Origin: Rhizoclosmatium globosum | Taxonomy: Eukaryota; Chytridiomycota; Chytridiomycetes; Chytridiales; Chytriomycetaceae | NCBI GenBank assembly: GCA_002104985.1 | Contig: MCGO01000068.1 | Span: forward strand, 62,001-126,000 | Length of the DNA: 64,000 bases | Direction: 5' to 3' | Part shown: one piece after another, positions 1 to 12,230 of the stretch | Layout of the letters: the number at the start of each line of letters is the position of its first letter | How positions within the stretch are numbered: position 1 is the first letter of the stretch | The notes under the pieces: model-generated | Told to the model about the DNA's origin: nothing | Seen by the model: the letters and a program-made list of their open reading frames with translations, nothing else | Databases searched by the model: none | Position numbers and translations under genes: made by a program

Positions 1-1841
1 CACAACCTATCAAACTCACATCTCTAACTCCCCTCACCAATAAAAAGACCCGCCAAGCCCTCATGGACCAACTCAACCAATCCCAAACCCTCACCCGCAA
101 AATCGCCGGCCTCGAATCCGACGAAGATTCCGACGCCCTCAACGAATCCGACCCGAAGACGCGCTCGCATCCTCCCGACAACGCCTTGCTGACCTGGAGG
201 ACCAGATCGGAGAGGACCTGGAAAAGCGGTTCCGAAGAAGGGCCTTTACGCCATGAAGTTCATGCAGAGGGGGTTGGAGAAGCAGATGAAGGAGAGTCGG
301 GAGATGCTTGCGGAGGCGAGGCGGGAGTTGGAGGAGGAAGGGGTGGGTATGATTCTGATGAGGATGATGCACCGAAGGTTGTTAAGAAGAAGATTGTACC
401 TGTGAAGGCTGGAGTTGGACGAATGGTGTTTGGTGGGGAGGAGGAGGAGCTGGATGGAGGTGGTGATGATGATGGTGAGGAGGATGATGGTGAGGATGTT
501 GATGGGGGGAATCAGATTTCGAGTGCACAGTTTAATGTGAAAATGGCGAAACCGATTTCGATTGGAAAGGGTGGGGAATCATTTGCTGGTAAGCTTTGTC
601 TCGTGAGTTCTGGGATGCATAAACTAATGTATTTATTCAGTTTCGAAATCGAAAGACTCGACCTTCTCCGCCAAGATTTCGAACGCTGTGTTTGGAGATG
701 ATCCAACTGCATCAAAGCCAACAAAGAAGGGGAAAGCTTCTAAACAAGAACCTGTCGTCGAATCTACTCCTGATATTTCCGCACCTGTACCTTCAAAACC
801 TTCCAAACAATCTGCAAACAAAACAAAGGACGATGACGAATCAAATCCATGGCTCACTGTTACCGCACCACCAAAAAATCAACGAAAGCTGGAAAAGACA
901 CTCACACTGACAAGGCTCTTGACAAAATGAACAAAGTCAAGCAACTCCAAAAAGCATCAGAAACAATCGCAGACTTGGACGTTACCCTCAACTTGGACGG
1001 AGTCCGTAAACTAGAAGTCGTAAAACCAACCACCACCCCCACAATCCCCACCCCTTCCACATCAACCAAAAAAGAAAAACCAGCACCCAACAAAATTGTC
1101 GTAATGGGACCCGTGAAACCGGGCGCCCCAAAACCAAAACCCGCCCAACTCCTTCCCGACCCAAAACCAAAACCAAAACCTACAATCTCATACGACTCCG
1201 ACCAAGACTCTGACGACGCCGCTACATACACCAAAATCGCCAACAACTTTGTCCACGCGAGCGACGTTGCGACTCTCACACAACGTGAGCTCATGCAGAT
1301 TGCGTTCGCAGGAGACAACGTAGCCGCGGAGTTTGAGGAAGAAAAGCGGAAAATTGAGGAAGCGGATGCGCCTGAAGTTGTGGACGCGACGTTACCGGGT
1401 GGGGATCCTGGGCTGGAAACGGGGTTGAACCCAAGGTTGGGTTGATTACGGAAGTGAAGAAGAAGGCGGGGAGTATTGAGAAGGAGAAGAGGAAGGATTC
1501 AAAGTTGAAGGATGTTATTATTAATGAGAAGAGGGCGAGAAAGGTAACTGGTCTTTAATTTCTCTTCTGTGCTATTAAGGTTTCTAACGTCTCGATTCTA
1601 GTCAACTAAATACCTGGCGAAGGATCTTCCATTCGGTTATGAATCGCGCGAACAATATGAACAAGCGATTCGTATGCCGCTTGGTGTGGAATGGAACACA
1701 AGTGCATCTCACGCTAAACTGACGGCACCTAAAGTCGTGACAAAGATGGGAACTATCATCAACCCGTTACGGTTGGCTGCTGCAAATACTGGGCAGAAGA
1801 AACGGAGCGAAAAGGAGAGTGATTTCAAGACTAAGAAATAA
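1..1841 (+). CDS. UTP14: UTP14, U3 snoRNA-associated small-subunit processome protein (5' partial)
   Basis: UTP14 is a nucleolar component of the SSU processome; it binds U3 snoRNP and activates the helicase Dhr1 for 18S rRNA maturation. The C-terminal exon (from about 1602) contains LAKDLPFGYESREQYEQAIR followed by MPLGVEWN, the diagnostic end of the family, and ends in a Lys-rich tail at TAA 1839-1841. Upstream are acidic and Lys-rich low-complexity stretches and a block containing NPWL (about 845). The frame is open to base 1, so the start is outside the window. Two introns fit: about 590-640 and 1542-1601. The reading frame is broken several times: about 150-350, at the A-run near 875, and near 1398, where one missing G destroys a conserved LPGWGSWAG block. 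All look like one-base losses, so sequencing error is likelier than decay of an essential gene. Confidence 0.85.
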
Positions 1842-2055
1842 AAAAATATTTTGGGGCATTTTCACAGAGTTTCGTTAGTTGTATTCTTCAAAGTTGTGAA
1901 GCACCTTCATTTGCATTGTCTACCATTGTCACAATATTGTACCTTGACGAATTATGCGACAATGGACAGATGGCGTATGGCCTTTAAAGCAAGACCATTC
2001 ATTTTGAAAAGCCTTGGAATTTAAACCATCAATTGAAAAAGAGTTTCTTGAAACA

Positions 2056-2935
2056 ATGGACATTGCCGCCTCCATTATGACAGCCAACACCGCCCTGTCT
2101 TCTCCCTGTTTATATATCTACTATACTTCCTCCTCTCCAAACAAACCAAATCCGCCAAGAAAACCTCCGCGTCATATGCAACTTATGTCTAATCTGCGGA
2201 ATCACGGGTTCACTAGGACTATCCATCGTGAAACTAACGCGTCAACTCCTCGGAACAAACACCATAATCGGCATCCAATTCCATCTCCAACAGTTCTTCC
2301 AATGCTCCGTCGAGTTCGCCTACATTCCTTATTGTTGGGCGCGGTCAAAAGATATTGTCCGAAGACAGTCTCCGAACCTGTTTAAATGCCTTCGGGTGCT
2401 TGTTCCTGTTTTCTGGTGCTTTCGTATATCCCGTTCATTACGGCTATTGTTTTCTCAAACTGGAAGAGCGCGGTGGCTATTGGAATAGATGTGTATATGA
2501 TTTCAACGGGGTTGGTTGGACTGTCTATGCTTGTGTTTGACTTGATTCTTATAAAATCGTTTGTTCAATTCCAGTGGTCATGGGAAGTGATGGGCAGAAC
2601 AAGTTGGTGATTATCTCTCAACATGGACTTGTGGCTACGTTTCTTTGTATTCTTGCTTTGGGGTCTTTCGGGGCTACAGCATTGCTTGGAATTGGAACTG
2701 AGTTATCTGATATATCGATATCGACAACGTATTTTTTGTTTACGTGGTTTGGGGGAGTTTGCTGTTGATGAAAGTGCGGTTACATTATGCTGCAGATGAA
2801 TCTCCTGCGGATAAGCTCGCGCAAGAGATAAAAATGAGTGAACAGAGGATAAGTGAGCAGGATTTGAGTTCGAAGGATAGTCCAGTGAATAAGTTTGGAG
2901 GGGAATCAACGGCAAACCAAAGAGTCCACCTGTAA
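2056..2935 (+). CDS. Multi-pass membrane protein, unrecognised family, copy 1
   Basis: I do not recognise this family. The product is very hydrophobic, with about six or seven predicted membrane segments and a polar C-terminal tail starting near 2790 (Ser, Glu and Lys rich). A central loop reads VEFAYIPYCWARSKDIVRR (about 2306-2365), which is almost identical to the matching loop of the gene directly downstream. A second shared block, KLVIISQHGLVATF, lies near 2603-2645. The ATG at 2056 is chosen because it starts the first hydrophobic stretch. At least three frame changes are needed (about 2110-2220, 2400, 2590, 2755), each apparently a one-base loss. Membrane topology suggests a receptor or transporter, but no family motif supports either. 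Confidence 0.55.
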
Positions 2936-3076
2936 GTCTACCTCGAAGCCCCTACCGAAAACAAGATGCGTTTTTTAAGCCAAGGTTTTTGGTTTAGAAT
3001 AAATATCGCACCATATTTCTTGTTCAATTCCCATTGTTCAAAGTCATTGTTCTCCCAACACAATCAGGCCACACCA

Positions 3077-3942
3077 ATGCTGCCCCAATTCGCCATCGTG
3101 ATTGCCACAATTGTAATATCTGTTCTATTACTGCTCTCTTTCATCGCGTTCGTGTTATTAAAAAAGGATCGAACCAAAGACAAGGAATCATGGTTTAGTT
3201 TATACAATCTATGTCTTGGATTTGGGCTCGTCAGTTGCTTGGGTCTTTCAGTAACGAAGCTTATACGTCTGCTCACAGATTCTCATGATATGATGTATGT
3301 TTTACAGTATTTTTCCAGTGCTCGGTGAGTATGCGTATGTTCCATACTGTTGGTCAAGGTCCAAGGATATTGTTCGACGATTATTTCCAAAGACATATAG
3401 AGTACTTGGATATCTTGTTCCTTTATTCCCGCTGGTATGCTATGCTCCTCTTGTGGGTGCGCTTGTCTATACAGTTTGTACCGATACTATCGGTAAAGAT
3501 GCAGGAGCTGCAATTCTAACATACTCGAATGCAGTTGTTGCAACGTTGCTTATGGTTTTTGATTTGGTTCTGGTATCAGCGTTTATTCATTTTCAAAGGA
3601 CTATGGGCGCTGATTCCTGCAAGAAACTCGTTATCATCGCGCAGCATGGCTTAATCGCGTCTTTTTTTGGTCTTGTAGCTATTGGATTTTTTGGCGCAAC
3701 TGCAGTTCTTGGGATTCACAGCCCACGATCTGCTATAACTGTGCCATTGACTATTTGACATTGACAATCGAGTGGGGAACACTTTTAGTCATGAAAATAC
3801 GAATACTTTATGTGGTTGAATCAAAAGCCTGACCAACTTGCAAAAGACTGTCCGCGAAAGTGAAATACGCGTGAAAACACTGAAGAGTAAGGGGTTGATT
3901 CAACCACCGAATGACGTCTTCCCAAGTCACGTCACAGCTTGA
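3077..3942 (+). CDS. Multi-pass membrane protein, unrecognised family, copy 2
   Basis: Tandem paralog of the gene ending at 2935. The start at 3077 gives a first transmembrane segment (FAIVIATIVISVLLLLSFIA), then a short KKDRTKDKE loop. The conserved loop EYAYVPYCWSRSKDIVRR spans about 3330-3383, and KLVIIAQHGLIASF lies near 3627-3670. Six or seven membrane segments are likely. The frame breaks near 3310, where two one-base losses in the T-run and G-pair would restore the match to copy 1, and again near 3750-3830. The C-terminal tail appears to continue to the TGA at 3940-3942, aligning with the polar tail of copy 1. Function unknown. Confidence 0.55.
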
Positions 3943-4008
3943 AGTACGCGCAAATACGGGGAGTACATTAATGTTCGTAAGTTAAATCTATTGAATAAAA
4001 GAAGAGAA

Positions 4009-5004
4009 ATGAGTGCAGTTCGTAAAGCAAGCCACGCAGGATCTTGGTATTCCTCCAACCCAGATGATTTGAGTGCCAGTCTATCTGAGTGGATTCAAGA
4101 AGCAAACAGCTCTCCGACACCATCTGTCAAGGTCTGATTGCACCGTGAGTGACGAGTGTGTGTCTTGATCCCAACCAACCCTTGCTTTAGCCATGCAGGA
4201 TTCTCATACTCGGGCCTACTGCAGCCCACGCCTACTCCAGAATTGATCCAAATGCAGTTGATACCGTCTTTGTGCTTGGTCCCTCACACAAAGTGTACTT
4301 GGATGGCTGCGCTCTAACAAGATGCAACGAATACGAAACTCCGCTGGGGAATCTTGAAATAAATACCGATGGTGTAGTAGCACTCCTTCTATTCTGACAC
4401 TAACCTGATGCCTAGTGGTGAACGAACTCTACTCAACTGGTCAATTCTCATGGATGTCTCGTGCCACCGACGAGAATGAGCATAGCATCGAAATGCATCT
4501 TCCATTCATCAAATTGGTTATGGATCAAAAGGCGAATGGGCCTTACAGAATCGTCCCTATTCTAGTGGGATCCATCTCGTCAGCCAAACACGCTCTATTC
4601 GGTCGCATCCTTTCGCCGTATTTCGCAAAGTCGAATACTCTTTTTGTTGTCTCATCAGACTTTTGTCATTGGGGATCTCGATTCGACTACATGCCACAAA
4701 ACCCACCAGCTCCATTTATAAACACATTGAGGCTTGGATCATGAAGGAATGGGACTGATTGAGCAATTGGACGTGTCGGGATTTAATGCGTATCTTTCTC
4801 GGACAGAAAACACAGTCTGTGGAAGACATCCATTCAAGTCCTTCTGCAAACTATTGCTGCAGTTGCAATGAGAGGCAGCAGTGAAAGCGTACAGGCTGAG
4901 AATAGCTTTGATATGAGATTCGTGCATTATGCTCAGAGTGGGAAGGTGACGACTCCACGGAGAGCAGTGTGAGCTATGCAAGCGCCATCTGTACCTGCAA
5001 GTAG
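4009..5004 (+). CDS. MEMO1: MEMO family protein
   Basis: MEMO proteins are conserved metal-binding proteins related to extradiol dioxygenases; in animals the protein acts in ErbB2-dependent motility and copper handling. ATG 4009 begins MSAVRKASHAGSWY, the usual family N-terminus. Conserved elements follow in order: HAGFSYSGP (4193-4225), GPSHKVYLDGC (4279-4311), HSIEMHLPF (4480-4506), SSDFCHWG (4650-4673), CGRHP (about 4820) and SSVSYA at the C-terminus. The metal-site histidines and the late cysteine are therefore present. Introns fit at about 4145-4190 and 4365-4413. Five or six one-base losses break the frame (near 4132, 4216, 4710, 4740, 4833, 4960), all repairable to the family sequence, so sequencing error is probable. 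The ATG itself is sound. Confidence 0.85.
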
Positions 5005-5061
5005 AATCGAATGTATCTCTTTACGAATAAATCCGTGCATTAAATGTTGGATTTGTGAAAA

Positions 5062-6469
5062 ATGATTCCAACAGCACCACTTCCTCGACCCATCTCCACC
5101 TTCACCATGGACGCCTCAACAAGGACAACACTCACAGGACTGGGCGTAAGAAACTCGCATGATGTGATTGCACTCGCAGAAGCTGGAAACGGTACGGCTT
5201 TGATTTCAACAAAGATGCTTCCAGCTAACAGAACATCATCTGTGCAGTGCAAGCTCGAAGTCTCCTTCCTCAAGCGGGACCTGGTACAAACCCTACTCCA
5301 TCCAACCAAACCATCCAACCAAACCTTCTTTAACACTTCATCTTCAAAGTCCCGTTCGCATCCGTTTCCGCCTTTGACGCGCTCAAATCCGAAGGAAAGC
5401 GCGGCGTGATCAGCACGGGTTCCTGCGCAATCAACAAACTGTTTCGCGGTGGATTTCCAACGGCGCAGGTGACGGAGCTTTGTGGGCCGCCCGGCGTTGG
5501 AAAGACTCAGTTTGGGTGCGTTGTCGTTGGTCTTTGACGTGGATATCTAACGAAGTCTTTGCTAGCATGCAAATGTGTGTGAATGTGCAGCTTCTGGTGG
5601 GAAAGGGCGGTGTTGGAGGAGAGGCAATCTACATTGGTGTGTTGTGTTGTGTACCTGTTCTCGGACATCCAACGAAGGATGTTTAACTACTCATCTTAGA
5701 TACGGAAGGATCGTTCTCGGTGGATCGAGTTGCTGAAATGGCTGCAGCTTCAGTAGATTCTCAAACTCCGAATCTTGAAGATGATGAAAAGGAAGCTCGA
5801 CTAAATGATATACTCACCAAGATTCAAGTATTCCGCGTTCATGATCACATCGAGCAAACGGCGCTCTTAAATCAGCTTGAAGATGTCATAAAATCAAATC
5901 CTAAGGTTGATTCTATCCCTCTATGGCCTTCAACTGACATCTGGCGTGCATTCAGATCAAGTTGATTGTACTCGATAGTATCGCGTTTCACTTTCGTCAA
6001 GGGTTTGCTGATATGGGATTACGGTCGCGATTGTTGTCGAGCTCTGCACAAATCTTGAGAAAGCTTGCCGGAACATATGGGATTTGTGTATGTGTCATTG
6101 ATTTCATATTTCCATTTGATAACTGAAACTCCTTAGGTGCTTGTGGTGAATCAAATGACAACGAAGATGGTAAAAATGGGAAACCAGGATGTTTCGACAT
6201 TAGTACCTGCTTTGGGTGATAGCTGGGGTCATGCTTGTACAAATCGAGTGGTCTTGTTCTGGCGAAATGGAAACCGGTACGTATTGATCTTACTTTGAGA
6301 AGTTCGGCTTATTTAAACTTGATTGGAATAGACAAGCAATGCTGGTCAAGAGCCCGAACTTTCAGGAGGATGTTGCAAATTACGACATAAGTGTAAGGAT
6401 TCTTCAGTTCCTGACAACATTATTTACTTTATTTACCAGACAAGCGGAATTTGCGATTTGCAGGAATAA
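5062..6469 (+). CDS. RAD51C: RAD51C-type RecA-family recombinase paralog
   Basis: RAD51 paralogs assist loading and stabilisation of RAD51 filaments in homologous recombination. The protein has an N-terminal helix-hairpin-like region, then Walker A GPPGVGKT (about 5490-5515), the IDTEGSFSVDRV block (about 5695-5735), Walker B LIVLDSIAF (about 5966-5992), NQMTTK (about 6150-6167) and PALGDSWGHA (about 6208-6237). The blocks DTEGSFxVDRV and NQMTTK plus the GESWGHA-like motif are those of RAD51C rather than RAD51 or XRCC3. At least six short introns interrupt it. The last exon, 6440-6469, is very short and ends with TAA 6467-6469. No frame break is needed, unlike its neighbours. BRCA2, a functional partner in recombination, is encoded 36 kb away. 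Confidence 0.85.
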
Positions 6470-6516
6470 AAAAAGAAATATTATAAAACTTTGTTTGCTT
6501 GCTTACCCACAAAACG

Positions 6517-9258
6517 ATGTCTCACTCATCAACCAGCCCGTAAGCCTTAACCGCTGGCGATCACATTCAAATTAACCAGTGCGTACCTTAATAGTAGGGC
6601 TTCGGTTGAGACGCTTCCGCCCGAAGTACTTGGCCAAATCATCACGCATTTGCCAATCAGCAAGCAACTCGTCGAAGTCGGCCTTGCTTCAAAAACAGCA
6701 TTCGCACCCTGGATATTCAACGACGTTCTATTTGCCACCACGCACATCAAGTATTGGCTCGCGCTCAACCAGGCAACGTTGAAAAATGTTCCTGATCTCC
6801 TTTGCACCCAAGTTGACGAGGATGACGGCGATGAAGAGTATTTCAGTGACGAAGGAATGGCAGACATTCAATATGGCTTGAAGACATTCCGTCCACCTGC
6901 TTGGGATTATATGCCACTGGCATACAAAGCTGGATTCTACAACCTTGCCTTCACAGCTGCAACCGAAGAACTGACGGATTCCAACAACCCAAACATTCTA
7001 TGCAATCGCGAATTTCCAATCATGAAGAACCTGGTGTTATCTCACAAAATGGCGTTGATGGTCGTGCAAAAGTTGGTGTCAATGAAGAATTTCAGTTTAC
7101 AGGGAAACCGTATCCTGACTTGGAGTTGCCATTTCGGTCATTTGGATGCTGTCAAAGCAGTGCTAACTCAACCTGGCTTGGTGATAGACAAGGACAGTGG
7201 TTCAGATGCGATGAAACACGCTATAACTTGTGGCCATAATCACATCCTGACATTCCTTCTATCCGATCGCCGTTTATTTTACCCCTCGTGCTTGATAGAT
7301 GCTGCAGTCGGTGGGTGCTTGGGAATAGTCAATGCTCTGTTGGAAGATAATCGTGTTGATCCATCTCTGTATGAAAATCGTGCTGTCCGACTTGCGTGTT
7401 CATATGGAAACACTGCAATTGTAAAAAGACTGCTGGAAGATCCTCGGGTCGACGCCACAGCAAAGAACTGCTCCGCATTGCTGATTCCAACCAGAAACCA
7501 GTATTGGTCCGTGATTGACCTTCTCCTCAAAGTTCCCGGAATGGATCCAACTGTGGAAAACAATTTGCTTTTGTGTGTCGCGTGCGCTGAAGGGAAGCTG
7601 GACATTGTCGAACAGCTGTTGAAGAATTCAAATGTCAATCCAGCATCTGAAAATAATCAAGCGCTTATTGTAGCTGCAATCGAGGGCATACGCAAATTGT
7701 GAAGAAACTGTTGGCAGTAGAAGGAGTTGATCCTACCGGTGGAGGAAACGCGGCCGTGGAACAAGCTGTGATGTATGGTCAAACTGAGGTTTCCAGTCTA
7801 CTCCTCAAATATCCCAACGTGCGCGCGACAGCTTCCGTAAACGCCTTGAACTTTGCTCTTGATGATTTCGCCAGCATGGGAGACTCTGTGTTAGTGCAAG
7901 AAATCTTAGACACGAGTGAAAATGTCGATCCAAACAGATACCCAACGTTTTCAAACGCATGTTTAAAAGGACAGGCTAATATTGTGCAGATTCTGCTGGA
8001 TGATGGGCGAGTTTGCACAACGAAAATGAATTTCTTGGATGAAGTAAATCATACGATTCTCAAAATCCTCCTTCAGCACAAAAAGACAGTCGTTCCGAAT
8101 TATATTGTGCAAAGGTCGTTTCAAAAAGCGTGCCTGGAACAGAAGTGGGATTTTGCGCGACTTCACATCCTGAACCACAATCTGCGATTAACTGGATTAG
8201 AAGACAAGCGAATTTTCGGCGACTTTGATAACGTCAGTCAATATCTTTGTGCCCAGCTGAAGGAAGCTGCCATCAACGAGGATGTGTTAACGATAGAATC
8301 TATTCTCGAACATCCACGATTGGATCGTAATGACGAACAAGTAATTGATGATATTATTCCACTTGTTACCAAATATGATAGCGGGGAACACCCATTGATT
8401 CGATCTATTTTGAGACACCGTCGATACACTGGCTGCAATGAAGTCAAAGAAGGGACATTCCATGCTTACATAGTCCGATTATCTATCACTGTACTGTTCC
8501 CAAACTGTCCCGAATCCATTTGATAACAATAACGAGCTCTTACAGTGGGCTGTCGAGAATGGGTTGGACGGATTTGTGATTCTTCTAATGAATGACCGTC
8601 GTATTGGCGATATATCAGGGAATAACCATCACATTCTCGCAACAGCCTCAAGAAATGTGAACTCCCTGCTTTCGAAAGCATCTGTGAAATGAACGCAAAG
8701 TGGTTCCACCAGTACAACATTGTTCCCGCGAATCAGAATGAAGTGAACTGGTTACTTCTGGGTGAAGCTATCAATGTAGGCGCGGCCAGGGTTTCTGACC
8801 AGAGTGTCAATCTTATGAAATGGGCTATTGAGAATAACTTGATTATGGTGGTAGAGGTTTTAGGTTTTAGTTTTGAAGGGGACATGTCGTATTCCGATAA
8901 CGAGGCGCTGGCTGTAGCGGTGGAGCATAATTATTGTGGGATGGTGAATTTACTTCTTCAAAATGAAACTGTGGATCCGACTAGTCGAAACTCTTATGGT
9001 CTGATGAAGTCAGTTGAAAATGGTTGTGTTTCTTGCGTCAATTTGATCATCAATCATGAAGATGTGGATGCTTCGTTTGATGGAAATATTTGTGTAAAGT
9101 CTGCAGCTAAACTCGGCCGGAAGGAAGTTGTTGATTATCTCATTAATAGTTGCAAAAAGCTGGCTGGAATGGTTGAAGGATACAAGGTGAAGTATGCAGA
9201 TGCCACGAAAGACCCAGATATGAATTTGGCAGAATTAATTGAAGAGTTGTGCATCTGA
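6517..9258 (+). CDS. F-box-like/ankyrin repeat protein A
   Basis: Exon 1 (ATG 6517) encodes only MSHSSTSP; the intron is 6540-6597. The next residues, SVETLPPEVLGQIITHLP, resemble an F-box, so the product may be an SCF adaptor (inference). After a D/E-rich stretch (about 6815-6860) come degenerate ankyrin repeats such as GNTAIVKRLLEDPRVD through to the C-terminus. The protein aligns along its whole length with the genes at 9337 and 58932(-). Frame breaks occur near 7686 (missing G in GAGGGCAT), near 8490-8515 (two losses) and near 8660; each is a one-base loss relative to the paralogs. It is either a gene carrying sequencing errors or a young pseudogene. It ends 78 bp before paralog B. Confidence 0.7.
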
Positions 9259-9336
9259 AATTCCGATAATGTGGAGGGCAATAAAGATTGGGTTTCTGCG
9301 TATTGAATATTATGTGCTTTGATTCTCTCCAAAAGA

Positions 9337-12108
9337 ATGACCCAGACACAAGACCAGCAGCTCATCCACAGGTACACCCAGCACTCTTGTATCAACCAGC
9401 TAATCAACTGGTTTACATTTCAGAACCACAATTGAATCAGTTCCGCCCGAAGTTATCAGTCAAATCATTCAACTGCTTCCAATCGATGAGCACCTCCAAA
9501 GCCTCGGTCTTGCCTCAAAGAAGGTCTTTGCACCGTGGATTCTCAACGACGTTGCATTCGCTGCCACGCACATTACTGCGTGGCTGGATCGTAACGGTGC
9601 GAACCTCGATCAGGCGCCATACCTTCTCAACTGTGATGACCCTCCGAAACGCCGTGACTATCACGAGGACAGCGATGAAAGTCATAGCGACAGGTTTCCT
9701 ATGACAGTGACTCCTATTTCGGTGGAGACTGGATTTTTTGCCATACACGTGTTTGGGAGTACTTGAGTTTTGGTTACAAAGCTGGATTCTACAAACTCGC
9801 GTTCAGTGTTCCTCTCAAGGAACTGACGGGAATAGAAATCCATACGTCCTTTGTTTCTGTTGCGTCCCATTTGTTCATGAAGAAGATGGTTTGGTCAAAC
9901 ACTTTGGCGTTGAAGCTTGTGAAGACGTTACAATCGCTCCAATCTTTCAACATCTCCAGTCAAATGAATCGGCTTCTTGTGTGGTGCTGCTACTTTGGGT
10001 ACAAAGACGCTGTAGTACAACTTTTGGCTGATCCAAACCTCAAAGTCTGCCGTAAAAACCGGAAAGATCCACTGTATATGCATCATCAGAAAAAATTGTG
10101 ACATTGTCCTTGCTCTATTAATGGATGGGCGCACATTTTATGACTCGTGCTTAATTGAGGCTGCCTCTCGCGGACTCTTGAATATTGTGAATGTGCTTTA
10201 GGATATGCCCGCGTGAATCCTTCTCTCCATGAGAATCGCGGTTCAGACACGCAGCTGCCGTGGTCATACAGCAGTGTTCAACGACTTCTAGAGATTCACG
10301 TGTTGACGGAACTGCAAGAACTGTTCTGCTTGCAAGTGGCCGCAACCAAGAAAAAATGGCCTCTCGTGGACGTGCTTCTATCTATTCCTGGAATGAATCC
10401 ATCAGTCGGCAACGATATTCTGTTTTATCATGCGTGTTTGGATGGAAGAGTGGAGCTTGTTGAACGGCTCCTGAAAGACCCAAGAGTCAATCCTGCATCT
10501 GAGGACAATCGATCTTTTATTGCTGCCTGTGGTCGAGGTCACAAAAAATTGTGGAAATGCTTTTGGCCATTGACTCCATTGATCCAGCAGCAAATGGAAA
10601 TGTCGCAGTCGAGCGTGCAATTCAGATTGGGCATTATAGAATTGTAGCGTTGCTGATAAATATCCGAGCGTGCGCGCTTTTGCTTCTACTCAAGTCATGA
10701 ATTGGGTTCTTGAAGAATTACAAGGCAGCAGAACTTTGACTTGGTGCAAAGCATCCTGACTTCGCGTCCAGATGTGGATCCAAACCATTCCAATGCGTTA
10801 AGAGAGGCTTGTATTCACGGGAACTCACAAATTGTCAAATTATTGCTGGAAGATGGTCGCCATCTGCCTGTAACAACAAATCCCCTGTTTTTGGAAATGA
10901 AGCCTCACATTGCCAAATCCTTCTTCAACATAAGCAATCTGTTGTACCCAGCTGTTTGATTCAAAATTCTTTTCACCAATTCTGTAGACTGCAGAAGTGG
11001 GAACAAGCGGGACTTCACCTTCTACATCACAACCTCCGTTTATCTGACAATATAGACAAGATGGTCTTTTCTCCAGGTTCCAATATCGGCGAATATCTCA
11101 GTTTCCAACTAAAAGAAGCCTGCAAGTATTTCGATGACCTCTCTATTGAATCCATCTTGACACATCCGTTATGGGATCCCAAACAAGACGAAGTGATCGA
11201 TACTGTTCTACCATACATTGCCCAGCTCAAAAGAAAAGATAATTCTTTGATTTTATCCGTCCTCAAGCACCGTCGCTATACGCAGTGTAAAACCGTTGTT
11301 GAAGGAACATTTCACGCACAAGTCGTCCGCTTTGCGCATACAATCTTGTTCCCTACGTTTTCGTTGAGCCCTTTTGAAAACGGCAATGAATTGTTGCGGT
11401 GGGCAATTAACAACAATTTGGACGCGTTTGTAAACCTTCTTGTGGAAGATGATAGGATTGGTGATATATCAGGAGATGATCATTATGTTCTCTCTACAGC
11501 GGCTGCAAACTGTCGTTTCGGAGAAACGTTTGAGTCTCTTTGTCGACACAACGCGAAATGGATTCGAAAGCATAAAATTGTCTCTGAAAATCAAAATGAT
11601 GACAACTGGAGGATCTTTTGTACAATTGTGGAAGAAGGGATTGACAGTTTCCTTGAACATGTTCCTCGACTCTTGAAATGGGCTGTTGAGGGAAACTTGA
11701 CACTGGTTCTTGAAAAAATCGGTTTTAAATCTGGGATTGAAGTTGATTTGGCGTACTCTGATAACGAACCGTTGGCAATTGCAACGAATAAGCACTGGTG
11801 CCCAATGGTTGAGATGTTATTGAAGAATGAGAAGGTAGATCCATTGAGTCGAAACTATTCCGGAATTCGTAAGTCCGTTGAATATGGATGTGCAGTTTGT
11901 GTTCGATCGTTTATCGGCGTGATGCTTCGTTTGATGAGAATTTTTGTCTGAAGACAGCGGTAAGACTTGGTCATCAAAAGTGGTGGATTTGTTGATAACT
12001 CACGGTAGATTAACTGGAATGGTTGACGGATATCAATTTGTATATGAATCGACAAAAAACGAAGGGTATACTGATATTGCTGCAATTGGCGAAGCTTTGT
12101 GTTTGTAG
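9337..12108 (+). CDS. F-box-like/ankyrin repeat protein B
   Basis: Tandem paralog of protein A. Exon 1 (ATG 9337) reads MTQTQDQQLIH; the intron spans about 9372-9420. The F-box-like start SVPPEVISQIIQLLP follows, then GLASKKVFAPWILNDVAF, matching protein A. Ankyrin repeats (for example EIVERLL- and DGRVELVERLLKDPRVN-like units) fill the rest, and the last conserved block is AYSDNEPLAIATNKHW near 11754-11800. The intron position and phase after the short first exon are the same as in A and C. More frame breaks are needed here than in A (about 9700, 10100, 10210-10260, 10530, 10650-10730, 10880, 11915, 11980), so of the three copies this is the best candidate for a real pseudogene. Confidence 0.6.
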
Positions 12109-12230
12109 TCAATAAAACGTCATTCACTTCTATATTCAGAATTCAAATTGAAAGAAATGAAACTGAACTCATTCACTACCTTTATGACTGATTTATTCGA
12201 TATATCTGGTAATTATAACTCCCACACCAA

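Noticed and set aside
902..1318. Long antisense frame opposite UTP14
   Set aside because: Gly/Phe-rich shadow of a Pro/Lys-rich coding sequence.
1..12108. Programmed ribosomal frameshifting as an explanation for broken frames
   Set aside because: Too many sites in unrelated genes, no shared slippery sequence or downstream structure, and nearly all fit a missing base.
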